DNA of 19,236 bases from the NCBI GenBank assembly GCA_025449775.1, contig JANWIS010000117.1, positions 1-19,236 of the forward strand. Direction: 5' to 3'. Positions 1 through 7,730 of the stretch are shown here, piece after piece. The notes under the pieces are model-generated. The model was given only the letters and a program-made list of their open reading frames with translations. It was not told where the DNA came from and made no database searches. Source of the DNA: Ignavibacteriaceae bacterium. GTDB lineage: Bacteria; Bacteroidota; Ignavibacteria; Ignavibacteriales; Ignavibacteriaceae. How positions within the stretch are numbered: position 1 is the first letter of the stretch; the number at the start of each line of letters is the position of its first letter. The translations under genes and the position numbers were made by a program.

Positions 1-333
1 AGAACTCCTGTTGCCGAAGCTGCATTATGCTATTACATTGAAGCCGGTTATAATGTATTGAAGCTTTTAGCCAATCAATCAGCAATGAGACTTTTTCCAT
101 TCGGACGTTTTGAATATTATAACTCGATGGAACAGGTTGCCGGTAGTGTATTTGCCGATCCCAGATTTAAAAGAAATATAATCACTTTTGGAATCAATCT
201 ATTTGTCTTACCAAACCTTGTAATTAAAACAGACTATTCAATGCGTAAAGTAGGAGGATTCGATTCCAGATATAATGATGAAAATACATTTGGTCTCTCG
301 GTTGGTTTCTACGATTGGTTCGTAGAATTTTAA
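1..333 (+). CDS. C-terminal end of an outer-membrane beta-barrel (porin-like) protein, 5' truncated
   Basis: The reading frame is open from the first base, so this is the last 110 residues of a longer gene. A TTG at 58 could serve as a start but is almost certainly internal. The visible protein alternates short amphipathic strands with turns, for example around FGRFEYYNS, NIITFGINLFV and LVIKTDYSMR, and ends in an aromatic-rich strand with a terminal Phe. That is the signature recognised by the BAM machinery. The strand pattern resembles phosphate-selective-porin-like barrels, but too little is present to name the family. It ends 25 bp before the imelysin lipoprotein gene on the same strand, so it is probably the first known member of that iron-linked operon and may be its outer-membrane channel. 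The outer-membrane barrel call is fairly secure. The substrate is unknown. Confidence 0.7.
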   Translation, partial: RTPVAEAALCYYIEAGYNVLKLLANQSAMRLFPFGRFEYYNSMEQVAGSVFADPRFKRNIITFGINLFVLPNLVIKTDYSMRKVGGFDSRYNDENTFGLSVGFYDWFVEF

Positions 334-358
334 TTCAAATATAAATGGAGAATAATTT

Positions 359-1411
359 ATGAATAAAACTTTTTATTCAATCTTTTTATTGTCGATCGGA
401 TTATTTACTTGGGGATGTTCAAGTGAAGAAGATCCAATTAATCCCGAACAGAATGACTATTCAGAAATTCTTGCAGACTATGCTGACGTAGTTGTTGTAG
501 CTGATTATCACGAATTGGAAGAAAAAGCACACGAATTAAAAACGGCCGTTGATTCTTTCTTTCAAACATCATCTCAGCAAAATATAGATGCTGCTTGCGA
601 TGCATGGAAAGCTGCACGGGTTCCCTGGGAAATGAGCGAAGCTTTCCTCTTCGGACCAGTTTCTTTTCTTAGTCTTGATCCTTCATTAGACAGCTGGCCA
701 TTAGATGAGGCACAGCTGCAAGAAGTGCTTGATAGTCAGTTCGAGCTGACACCTGAATTCATTCGTGACGGATTAGGTTACTCATTACGTGGTTTTCATA
801 CAATTGAATTTCTATTATTCAGAGATGGTAATCCAAGGAATGCTGCTGATGTTACTCAAAGGGAAAAAGAATATTTAATTGCAGTAACACAGGTTCTATT
901 CGAAGATACAGAAACACTTCACAATGAATGGCATGATGGGTTCAGAGATGAATTTGTAAATGCCGGAAATTCAGGAAGCCGGTATTCTTCTCAGGTGCAA
1001 GCTGTTCAGGAAATTATTGAAGGAATTATTGTTATTGCTGATGAAGTCGGTAACGGTAAAATAGGAGATCCGTATCTTACAAAAGATGTACTCAGTGTTG
1101 AATCTCAATTCAGCTGGAATTCATTAACCGACTTTAAAAACAATATACAAGGAATTGAAAATGCTTATACAGGTATGCTTCCGGGTGGACCTGATGGAAA
1201 AGGAATTGATGATTATGTAAAAGAAAAAAATCAGAGCCTGGATACAAGAGTTAGGCAAGAGATTACAGCTGCTTATGATGCAATAAATAATATTCCTGAA
1301 CCTTTCAGAAATAATTTGTATGCTGATGCACAAATTCAGGCAGCTATTGATGCTTGCAATACCTTAATGAATACTTTTCAGCAAGATGTTAAGCCACTGA
1401 TAACAAATTAA
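359..1411 (+). CDS. Imelysin (M75/EfeO-like) family lipoprotein
   Basis: This 350-residue protein starts with a short signal and an SpII lipobox ending TWGC, with the lipidated Cys at 20, so it should be anchored in the envelope facing the periplasm. The imelysin hallmark GxHxxE is present as GFHTIE (145-150). An upstream segment rich in W, R and E (about 83-99, ending AFLFGP) is also typical of the family. Imelysin proteins (IrpA, ICMP, EfeO relatives) are periplasmic or surface proteins linked to iron uptake; the GxHxxE site is thought to bind metal. A GGAG ribosome site lies 8 nt before the ATG. It stops 5 bp before the DUF1111 di-heme gene, a frequent partner in iron-regulated clusters. 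The family assignment is firm. The iron role is inferred from family and context, since no Fur box was identified. Confidence 0.92.
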   Translation: MNKTFYSIFLLSIGLFTWGCSSEEDPINPEQNDYSEILADYADVVVVADYHELEEKAHELKTAVDSFFQTSSQQNIDAACDAWKAARVPWEMSEAFLFGPVSFLSLDPSLDSWPLDEAQLQEVLDSQFELTPEFIRDGLGYSLRGFHTIEFLLFRDGNPRNAADVTQREKEYLIAVTQVLFEDTETLHNEWHDGFRDEFVNAGNSGSRYSSQVQAVQEIIEGIIVIADEVGNGKIGDPYLTKDVLSVESQFSWNSLTDFKNNIQGIENAYTGMLPGGPDGKGIDDYVKEKNQSLDTRVRQEITAAYDAINNIPEPFRNNLYADAQIQAAIDACNTLMNTFQQDVKPLITN

Positions 1412-1416
1412 TTTTT

Positions 1417-2793
1417 ATGATTCTTAAACTGAAAAAGATTTTATTAGCTGGGTTTTCAGTTATTTTGCTATTGAGTTGTACTGAAGAAGTTAATAATCAC
1501 CCTCCACCCTTGATTGATCCTGAAGAAATGTATTCAGGTGGTGAAACAACAACATTTATATTCAGCAGCCAGGCATTTTCAAACCCGGCGGCAAATTTAT
1601 CCGGTACAACTTTAGACAAACATCTCGAAGGTGATTTTAATTTTGAACAGAATTTTGTTAAAGCTCCTGCACCATATAACAGTGGGCTTGGTCCATTATT
1701 TAACAATGTATCATGCGTTAACTGTCATATTTCAGATGGCAGAGGAAGACCGCCTTTGGGTAGCGAAGATTTGGAAACAATGTTAATCAGAATCAGTATT
1801 GATGGAACTGGAACTAATGGCGGACCGAATCCTGTTCCGGGTTTTGGCGGACAGTTGCAGGATAAATCAGTATTTGGTTTTGAACCGGAAGGAAATGTAA
1901 TAATAAGTTATTCTGAAATTTCAGGTAATTACCCAGATGGAACTCCTTATTCTTTAAGAAAACCAAGTTATGTTTTAACAGGTCAGGTACCGTCAGGAGT
2001 AAATGTTTCTCCACGTGTTGCTCCTGCTGTTTTTGGACTTGGGTTACTTGAAGCAATTTCAGAAACTGATATTTTAATGAACACTGATGAATCAGATGCA
2101 GATGCTGATGGGATTTCTGGGAAAGCAAATTTTATCTGGGATGATCAGTTTCAATCTCCTCAACTAGGAAGATTTGGATGGAAGGCTAATCAGCCAAATT
2201 TATATCAGCAGACTGCAGCTGCATATGTAAATGATATTGGTGTAACCAATCCATTATATCAACTTGAAAATTGCCACAACAATGCAGTATGCGATTCTTT
2301 AAATGATGATCCGGAAATTTCTAATGAGATTTTAGAATCGGTTGAACTTTATGTTCAAACATTGGCTGTACCTGGCAGACGAGAATTTGACGATGAAGAA
2401 GTTTTAGCTGGAAAAGAATTATTTAATTCAATCGGTTGTGAAAGTTGTCATAGTTCAGAGTTCACAACAGGGAGCCATACAGTTTCAGAATTATCAAACC
2501 AAAGAATTTTTCCTTATACCGATTTATTACTGCACGATATGGGTGATGATCTTGCTGATAACAGAACAGACTTTAGAGCTGATGGTAAGGAATGGAGAAC
2601 TTCACCACTCTGGGGTATTGGATTGATAAATGTTGTAAATGGTCATACAAATTTGCTTCACGATGGAAGAGCAAGAAATATCGAGGAAGCAATCTTATGG
2701 CACGGTGGTGAAGCACAAACATCAAAAGAATATTTTATGAATTTAAATGCTGCCAATCGAAATCGAATACTTAAATTCCTAAATTCTTTATAA
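1417..2793 (+). CDS. DUF1111 di-heme oxidoreductase-like lipoprotein (thiol-oxidoreductase-like family)
   Basis: This is a 458-residue predicted lipoprotein with a lipobox ending LLSC (Cys 21). Two c-type heme sites are visible: CVNCH at 100-104 and CESCH at 341-345. A calcium-loop-like acidic stretch (about 225-236, DADADGISG) and the C-terminal HDGRARNIEEAILWHGGEA region (about 415-433) are both characteristic of DUF1111/di-heme proteins. An additional Cys pair (286 and 292) between the hemes could form a disulfide. The gene begins 5 bp after the imelysin stop without its own clear Shine-Dalgarno site, so translation is probably coupled. In other bacteria this family sits beside imelysin genes in iron-responsive operons. 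A periplasmic electron-transfer role, perhaps changing the redox state of metal handled by imelysin, is an inference. No terminator is visible after it. Confidence 0.9.
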   Translation: MILKLKKILLAGFSVILLLSCTEEVNNHPPPLIDPEEMYSGGETTTFIFSSQAFSNPAANLSGTTLDKHLEGDFNFEQNFVKAPAPYNSGLGPLFNNVSCVNCHISDGRGRPPLGSEDLETMLIRISIDGTGTNGGPNPVPGFGGQLQDKSVFGFEPEGNVIISYSEISGNYPDGTPYSLRKPSYVLTGQVPSGVNVSPRVAPAVFGLGLLEAISETDILMNTDESDADADGISGKANFIWDDQFQSPQLGRFGWKANQPNLYQQTAAAYVNDIGVTNPLYQLENCHNNAVCDSLNDDPEISNEILESVELYVQTLAVPGRREFDDEEVLAGKELFNSIGCESCHSSEFTTGSHTVSELSNQRIFPYTDLLLHDMGDDLADNRTDFRADGKEWRTSPLWGIGLINVVNGHTNLLHDGRARNIEEAILWHGGEAQTSKEYFMNLNAANRNRILKFLNSL

Positions 2794-2930
2794 GATTAAA
2801 ATAAATTCTAATTGTTGTTACGAAGGAATTTTTGATGATGTTCATATTTCAAGCAGATTCTTACCAAACATTTCCTCCAGATTTTGATTATTCATTTCAA
2901 CAAACTAACTTAAAATAGTTCTTTCAAATG
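2794..2930. other. Noncoding spacer upstream of the B12 riboswitch
   Basis: This AT-rich stretch between the di-heme gene and the riboswitch holds no credible ORF. It must carry the promoter for the B12 leader. TTGATT (2884-2889) with TAACTT (2906-2911), spacer 16, is the nearest sigma-70-like pair, but neither box matches well and I do not call it. No intrinsic terminator hairpin is obvious after the di-heme gene. Confidence 0.5.
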
Positions 2931-3059
2931 ATTACGGTGTCCCGATCCAACACAAACTGGATAACGGGAATTATAGGGAAGCCCGGTGTGAATCCGGCGC
3001 TGTCGCGCAACTGTGAAATCAAATAACTAATTGATTAGAGCCAGGAGACCTGCCGTAAG
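2931..3059 (+). promoter_or_regulatory. Cobalamin (B12) riboswitch aptamer
   Basis: The conserved core is nearly textbook. GGGAAGCCCGGTGTGAATCC runs from about 2976 to 2995. It is followed by the GCGCTGTCGCGCAACTGTGA segment and then by the 3' element AGAGCCAGGAGACCTGCC (about 3037-3054). The ends pair as P1: TTACGG (2932-2937) with CCGTAA (3053-3058). An inner arm pairs CCCG/ATCC (2941-2948) with GGAT (2959-2962) and CGGG (2965-2968). It lies about 120 nt upstream of a BtuB-type receptor gene on the same strand, which is the commonest target of this riboswitch class. Adenosylcobalamin or another cobalamin is the expected ligand; which form cannot be told by eye. Confidence 0.97.
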
Positions 3060-3071
3060 TATTTCTTAATC

Positions 3072-3181
3072 GACCTTCGCGAGAAGAGGTTAGGTTAACG
3101 ATGGTTTTTCCCACTCGTTTTCTTTCAACTTTTAATACGCGAAGTTACTTTTAACTTTTTTTTTATGGAGTAACTTCTATG
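3072..3181 (+). promoter_or_regulatory. Expression platform of the B12 riboswitch: mutually exclusive stems controlling the btuB start
   Basis: Three competing pairings are readable. (a) A small hairpin, CTTC (3075-3078) with GAAG (3083-3086), exposes loop GCGA. With the adjacent C, the loop is complementary to TCGCG (3003-3007) in the aptamer L5 region, matching the known L5-L13 kissing loop of this class. (b) CTTCGCG (3075-3081) pairs perfectly with CGCGAAG (3138-3144). (c) GAAGTTACT (3141-3149) pairs perfectly with AGTAACTTC (3169-3177), covering the end of the GGAG ribosome site and its spacer up to 2 nt before ATG 3179. The likely logic is an inference: bound B12 stabilises (a), which frees the strand for (c) and blocks translation; without B12, (b) forms and opens the ribosome site. 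A weak AT hairpin plus T-run (3142-3164) might add termination. Confidence 0.75.
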
Positions 3182-5131
3182 GCAATTTTTAATCTCAAAT
3201 CTTTTTTTCTTCTGCTATTTATTTTTTCTTCATTGATTCTTGCTCAGAATGAAGAAGTTCAAAAAACTGATTCTGCTGGAGTTTACAAACTAAGCAATGT
3301 TGTTATCACTGCAACCAAAACAAACACAAGCACACTGGAACTTGCAAACTCAATTAGTGTTATCGACTCTTCAGAAATCGTTTCGAGAAACAAAATTAAT
3401 TTGTTTGATCTTCTCAACAGTGAATATGGATTGAGCATTACTCAACCCGGTGGATTAGGAGCTTTATCAACATTTAATATCAGAGGGTCAAATCCTGAAC
3501 ATACTTTGGTATTAATAGATGGAGTTGAAATGAATATGACAAGTGATGCAGCAAATGTTTATGATTTTGCAAATTTACCTGCAGAAAATATTAATCGGAT
3601 CGAAGTGTTACGAGGTCCGCAAAGCACTCTTTATGGATCAGATGCAATGGCTGGAGTAATTAATATTATAACAAACAAAGGTGTTGGAAAACCATCTTTG
3701 CAATTATCAGCTGAAGGAGGTTCGTACAATACTTTTAAAGGAAGTGCTGGTTTTTCAGGAAATATTAATAATTTTAATTATTTAGTTTCTCTGGGCCGAA
3801 CACAATCCGACGGTATTTCTTCAGCAGGGCAAAAGTATGGAAACGCAGAAACTGACGGTTATGAAGGTCACAATATTTCTTCCAGATTTGGCTATGGTTT
3901 CAATGAACAGACAGGTATTAATTTTTTTCTAAGATTTACAAAAACAGAAACAGATCTTGATCAGTTCGGAGGACAATTTGGAGACGATCCAACTTACATT
4001 TATGATTTAGAAGAATTTACATCCCGTGTTGAAGGTTTTTTTAATTTATTTGACGGTTTGTGGGATCAAAAAATTGGAGCATCATACTATAAAAACAGCC
4101 GCAAATATGATTTCGATTCAACGATGAACAATCCTGCCTCATCAAATAGTTTGTATGAAGGAAAAAAATATAAAGTGGACTGGCAGAATAATTTTCATCT
4201 ATTTGATTCTAACATCATCACTGTAGGAATCGATTTTGAAAGTGAAATTGCATCCGCAGAATATTATTATTACTCATCATTTGGTCCTTTTGAAAGTATA
4301 CTTCCTGAAAGTGAAACAACTACAACTGGGTTTTACCTGCAGGACCAATTACAATTTAGTAATGACTTATTTGCATCTGCCGGAATCAGATACGACAATC
4401 ATTCGCTATTCGGAGGAGCATTTACTTACAGGTTTGCACCGGCTTATATTTTCTGGTCAACCGGAACAAAGCTGAAAGCTACTGTTGGTACAGGATTTAA
4501 TGCACCTTCAATTTTTTATCTATACGATCCTGCTTATGGAAATGCGGAACTTAATCCTGAAAAAAATTTCGGATGGGATGCTGGAATTGAACAGTATTTC
4601 TGGTCTTCAGGAATTTCAGCCGGCATAACTTATTTTTCAAATGACTTCACAGACTTGTTTGGAACAGATGAAAATTTTAGAACAATAAATATTCAGAATG
4701 CAGAATCGAACGGAGTTGAAGTGTACACAAAAGCTGTTCTAACAACCCAGCTTGATATAAAGCTGAATTACACTTACACAAATACAATAAACAAAAGCGA
4801 GCAATCACCGGACTATAATCAAAAACTTTTGCGAAGACCTGAAAATAAAATCGGACTACTAGTAAATTATAATTTCACCGAGATGGCAAAAATTAATCTC
4901 GAAGTTATTTATGCAGGAAAAAGTGAAGACAAAGATTTCTCAACATTTCCGGCTTCTAGAATTACACTTGAAGAATACACTTTGATTAACCTGGCTGCAT
5001 ACTATAACCTGTTCGACTTTTTAAGCATTACAGGAAGAATTGAAAATCTGCTGGATGCTGATTATGAGCAAATTTTTGGATTTGGACGACCAGGGTTTTC
5101 TGGTTATGCAGGTTTTAGAATTAATCTCTAA
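3179..5131 (+). CDS. btuB: TonB-dependent outer-membrane receptor, probable cobalamin transporter BtuB
   Basis: This 650-residue receptor has a cleavable signal peptide (about 1-22, ending LILAQ) and a TonB-box-like segment VVITATKT (41-48). A plug domain follows at about 50-170, with the typical elements FNIRGSNPEHTLVLIDGVE and INRIEVLRGPQSTLYGSDA. The rest is a 22-strand-type barrel ending GFRINL. The length is close to E. coli BtuB. Substrate assignment rests mainly on the cobalamin riboswitch directly upstream, since plug sequences of B12, heme and siderophore receptors look alike. It would move B12 across the outer membrane using TonB-ExbBD energy. No BtuF or BtuCD gene is adjacent; instead a DUF6580 membrane protein follows with no visible terminator between. 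Start: GGAG at 3167-3170, 8 nt before ATG. Confidence 0.92.
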   Translation: MAIFNLKSFFLLLFIFSSLILAQNEEVQKTDSAGVYKLSNVVITATKTNTSTLELANSISVIDSSEIVSRNKINLFDLLNSEYGLSITQPGGLGALSTFNIRGSNPEHTLVLIDGVEMNMTSDAANVYDFANLPAENINRIEVLRGPQSTLYGSDAMAGVINIITNKGVGKPSLQLSAEGGSYNTFKGSAGFSGNINNFNYLVSLGRTQSDGISSAGQKYGNAETDGYEGHNISSRFGYGFNEQTGINFFLRFTKTETDLDQFGGQFGDDPTYIYDLEEFTSRVEGFFNLFDGLWDQKIGASYYKNSRKYDFDSTMNNPASSNSLYEGKKYKVDWQNNFHLFDSNIITVGIDFESEIASAEYYYYSSFGPFESILPESETTTTGFYLQDQLQFSNDLFASAGIRYDNHSLFGGAFTYRFAPAYIFWSTGTKLKATVGTGFNAPSIFYLYDPAYGNAELNPEKNFGWDAGIEQYFWSSGISAGITYFSNDFTDLFGTDENFRTINIQNAESNGVEVYTKAVLTTQLDIKLNYTYTNTINKSEQSPDYNQKLLRRPENKIGLLVNYNFTEMAKINLEVIYAGKSEDKDFSTFPASRITLEEYTLINLAAYYNLFDFLSITGRIENLLDADYEQIFGFGRPGFSGYAGFRINL

Positions 5132-5228
5132 CTAAATATTTTGATTACTTAAATAATTGTATATATCTTTTTAGTAATTAAAATACTTTTAATATTATAA
5201 AGACATGATTATTAACGAAAGGAATGAA

Positions 5229-5759
5229 ATGAGTTCAAAATTAATTACACCCGGATTTTTACTTATAACAACAATGATATTCTTAGCTGCATTTGTTAGA
5301 CTAATCCCTCATCCGCCTAACTTCGCACCGATTGCTGCTATGGCTTTATTCGGAGGTGCATATTTCAACAGGAAAATTTTAGCAGTTGCAATTCCATTAA
5401 TTGCTATGTTTTTATCAGATATTATAATCGGGTTTCACCCTGGAATGTATGCAGTTTATTTAAGCTTTATTTTAATTGTAATGATAGGAACGACACTGAG
5501 AAAAAAGAAAAAAGTTGTAAACATATTTTTAGCTTCAGTTTCATCTTCAGTTCTTTTCTTCATTATTACAAATTTTGCTTTATGGTTAACCGGAAGTCTT
5601 TATCCTAAAACGACTGTAGGATTAGCTGCTTGTTTTACTGCAGCAATTCCATTCTTCAATTATACCCTTATTGGTGATTTATTTTTTGTAGGTGTCTTAT
5701 TTAGTGCACTTGAGTTAGCCAAACTAAAATTTCCACTGCTTGCCGAAACAAAAACATAA
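5229..5759 (+). CDS. DUF6580-type small membrane protein, putative transport component linked to B12
   Basis: This is a 176-residue hydrophobic protein with five or six membrane segments (about 8-24, 33-46, 50-70, 74-91, 98-121 and 128-165) and a basic RKKKK loop at 91-95. The N-terminal FVRLIPHPPNFAPIAAMALFGG region is typical of proteins annotated as DUF6580 putative transporters. I chose ATG 5229 over the in-frame ATG at 5205 because GAAAGGA (5217-5223) is correctly spaced 5 nt before 5229, while nothing precedes 5205. It follows the BtuB gene by 97 nt, and the pair is closed by a strong terminator, so both probably share the B12-controlled transcript. Size and topology recall S components of ECF transporters, but no motif proves this. 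A role in inner-membrane cobalamin or precursor uptake is an inference. Confidence 0.78.
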   Translation: MSSKLITPGFLLITTMIFLAAFVRLIPHPPNFAPIAAMALFGGAYFNRKILAVAIPLIAMFLSDIIIGFHPGMYAVYLSFILIVMIGTTLRKKKKVVNIFLASVSSSVLFFIITNFALWLTGSLYPKTTVGLAACFTAAIPFFNYTLIGDLFFVGVLFSALELAKLKFPLLAETKT

Positions 5760-5767
5760 CTAATTCT

Positions 5768-5794
5768 GGCGGCACTAAGCCGCCTTTCTTTTTT
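5768..5794 (+). terminator. Intrinsic terminator of the B12 uptake unit
   Basis: A perfect 6-bp GC stem, GGCGGC (5768-5773) with GCCGCC (5779-5784), has a 5-nt loop and is followed at once by TTTCTTTTTT. It lies 8 bp after the DUF6580 stop. The T-tract ends only 9 bp before the start codon of the HAD gene, so that gene has little room for a promoter of its own after the terminator. Confidence 0.93.
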
Positions 5795-5803
5795 AGATTG
5801 AAA

Positions 5804-6574
5804 ATGACATTTAAACCACTCTTAATCGATCTTGACGGTGTGCTCAAACTTGGTAACTCCCCTGCCCCTGATGTAAAAGAATTTTTTAATTTTATTGAAA
5901 AAAGTAAAATCCCTTCCTGTATACTTAGCAATTCTACTTTGAATACCGGTCAAATGGTCAATGATTTTTTTTCATCAAATAATATTCTGCTTACCATTCC
6001 AGCAATAACTGCATTTGATGCAACTCTTGCATTCGTGAAAAAAAAGTATAGTAGAGTACAGGTTTATTGCAGAGAAAATTTAATCCATCATTTTAATGGA
6101 ATGATCGACACCCAAAATCCCGAAGCAATTGTGATCGGTGATATTGCAGACAAGTGGAATTATCAAATTGTAAATGATATATTTAAAAAAGTTATGAGCG
6201 GTGCGGATCTTATTGCAATGCACAAAAATAAATATTGGGATCCTCAGGGTGAGTTGATGGTTGATTCAGGTGCATTTATAACTGGAATTGAATACTCCTC
6301 ATCTATAAAAGCAGTAGTAATTGGTAAGCCTTCTCCTCATTACTTTAAAGCTGCAATTGAAAAAATATCAGGTAATATCGATGAAGGTTTTTATATGATA
6401 GGGGATGATCTTGAAAATGATATTATTGCTGCACAGGATTTGGGTGGAACGGGAATATTAATCTTCACGGGTAAAACAAAATTTCCGATCGAGAATCAAT
6501 TTATTCAAAAACCAAATTACCAGGTTCATACGTTACAAGAAGTAATTAATTTACTTACTGCGAAACTAATTTAG
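5804..6574 (+). CDS. HAD-superfamily subfamily IIA phosphatase (NagD/LHPP-like)
   Basis: This 256-residue cytosolic hydrolase carries all four HAD motifs. Motif I is LIDLDGVL with nucleophile D9 and acid D11. Motif II is ILSNST (40-45). The motif III Lys is K175 in VIGKPSPHYF. Motif IV is MIGDDLENDI (198-207). Motif spacing and the cap region between motifs II and III fit the class IIA family that includes NagD, p-nitrophenylphosphatase and LHPP/HDHD2-type phosphatases. The substrate cannot be read from sequence. ATG 5804 is preferred to TTG 5798, because the conserved N-terminus begins right after it and neither has a clear ribosome site. The start lies 9 nt beyond the B12-unit terminator. 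The 3' end overlaps the convergent ATP-grasp gene by 20 bp. Confidence 0.88.
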   Translation: MTFKPLLIDLDGVLKLGNSPAPDVKEFFNFIEKSKIPSCILSNSTLNTGQMVNDFFSSNNILLTIPAITAFDATLAFVKKKYSRVQVYCRENLIHHFNGMIDTQNPEAIVIGDIADKWNYQIVNDIFKKVMSGADLIAMHKNKYWDPQGELMVDSGAFITGIEYSSSIKAVVIGKPSPHYFKAAIEKISGNIDEGFYMIGDDLENDIIAAQDLGGTGILIFTGKTKFPIENQFIQKPNYQVHTLQEVINLLTAKLI

Positions 6575-7634
6575 GTTTTTGAACACGTCCACGATCTAAT
6601 GCATATTTTACAATTCGTTTAAGAGCTTCACTAAATGTCATTCCACCTCGTTCAGCTGATTTCATAAATCCAGCACCATCAGTTATATCAGGATTCGGAT
6701 TTACTTCAAGTACATAAAGTTTGTTCTCTTTAGATAATCTCATATCAATTCTTGCATATTCTCTGCAACCCATTACTCTGAATGCTTTGAATGCCAGCTC
6801 CTTAGCTTTTTTCTCCAGAATTAATGGAAGCGGTGCAGGACAAACAGGAATTGTTTTGTGATATGATTCATGTTTTGGATCCCATTTAGCCTGGTAGCTC
6901 ACAATGTTGTGAAGATGTTCAGGCATTGCGGAAAAATCAATTTCATTTACTGGCAAAACTTTTAATCTTTTATCACCAATCACAGAAACATTCAATTCTC
7001 TTCCTTCAATAAATTCTTCAACCAAAACCGGGTGTGAAAAATTTTTAAGAACATAATCAATCCGTTTTTTTAATTCCTTGCTGTTATTAACACTTGACTC
7101 ATTTTCAATTCCCACACTGGCATCTTCAAAAGCTGGTTTAACTAAAAGCGGATAATGCAATTTGTGCAGGTATTTCTGTGATTTTTTACTCACTATAAAA
7201 AACCTCGGAATTCTTATACCGTTTGAACTTAGTAGTCTTTTGGCAAGTATTTTATTTTGACAATTGGCTAAAGCCATTGCCGGGGCTCCTGTATAAGGAA
7301 TGCCCATAAGCTCAAATAATCCAACTATATTCATCTCTAACCTTGAATTATCCTTATATATCTCAATAAAATTAAATATTACATCCGGCTTGTTTTCCTG
7401 TAGATTATTGAGCATAGTTTTCAGGTTATCTTTAATATTAAGTGTATAGCTATTAAAACCAATATTATTTAGTTTACCTGCAACAAATTCGTAGTCTTCC
7501 ATAGGGGTTCTTTTATCCACCTCAAAATAGGTTTTTATATCAACCCCTCGGGATTTAGCTTCAGAAACCTTACGATACATCTCAGGCTGAGGTTCGTTAT
7601 AAACAATCGCAACTTTAATTTTGGGTCTTCTCAT
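6555..7634 (-). CDS. D-Ala-D-Ala-ligase-like ATP-grasp enzyme
   Basis: This 359-residue protein has the order of a Ddl-type ATP-grasp ligase. It has an N-terminal Rossmann-like domain (VAIVYNEPQP) and a central MGIPYTGAPAMALANCQNK segment (110-128). ATP-grip elements are YPLLVKPAFEDASVGI (161-176) and VLVEEFIEGRELNVSV (203-218). The Mg/ATP site is D297 (YARIDM), E310 and N312 (YVLEVNPNP). In true Ddl enzymes the N-terminal GG-rich motif and the Ser-Leu after the NPSPG-like loop bind D-Ala. Here those positions read differently (VYNEPQP; DITDGAGF), so the substrate may not be D-alanine. It is transcribed divergently from the C39-peptidase gene across a 96-bp spacer, and converges with the HAD gene with a 20-bp overlap. 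ATP-dependent carboxylate-amine ligation is a confident call; the product is unknown. Confidence 0.85.
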   Translation of the reverse strand: MRRPKIKVAIVYNEPQPEMYRKVSEAKSRGVDIKTYFEVDKRTPMEDYEFVAGKLNNIGFNSYTLNIKDNLKTMLNNLQENKPDVIFNFIEIYKDNSRLEMNIVGLFELMGIPYTGAPAMALANCQNKILAKRLLSSNGIRIPRFFIVSKKSQKYLHKLHYPLLVKPAFEDASVGIENESSVNNSKELKKRIDYVLKNFSHPVLVEEFIEGRELNVSVIGDKRLKVLPVNEIDFSAMPEHLHNIVSYQAKWDPKHESYHKTIPVCPAPLPLILEKKAKELAFKAFRVMGCREYARIDMRLSKENKLYVLEVNPNPDITDGAGFMKSAERGGMTFSEALKRIVKYALDRGRVQKPKLVSQ

Positions 7635-7730
7635 ATATCAAATTTAAAGATTTTTTTTTTGTAATTGAAGATTTTATACTGACTAATTCACTCTGATTAA
7701 TTACATTTACCGCCTAAATATTTTTTACCT

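Noticed and set aside
58..60. TTG as start of a 91-residue protein
   Set aside because: The frame is open back to base 1 and reads as continuing beta-barrel sequence, so the gene is truncated by the window edge.
1814..2128. Minus-strand ORF inside the di-heme gene
   Set aside because: It is antisense to a clearly conserved gene and has a low-complexity His/Gln/Leu-rich composition.
3142..3164. AT-only hairpin AAGTTA/TAACTT followed by T-run as an intrinsic terminator
   Set aside because: The stem is six A-T pairs and too weak to call on its own. The overlapping 9-bp RBS-sequestering stem explains the sequence better.
5205..5228. Upstream ATG start for the DUF6580 gene
   Set aside because: It lacks a ribosome site and adds a polar octapeptide; ATG 5229 has GAAAGGA at good spacing.
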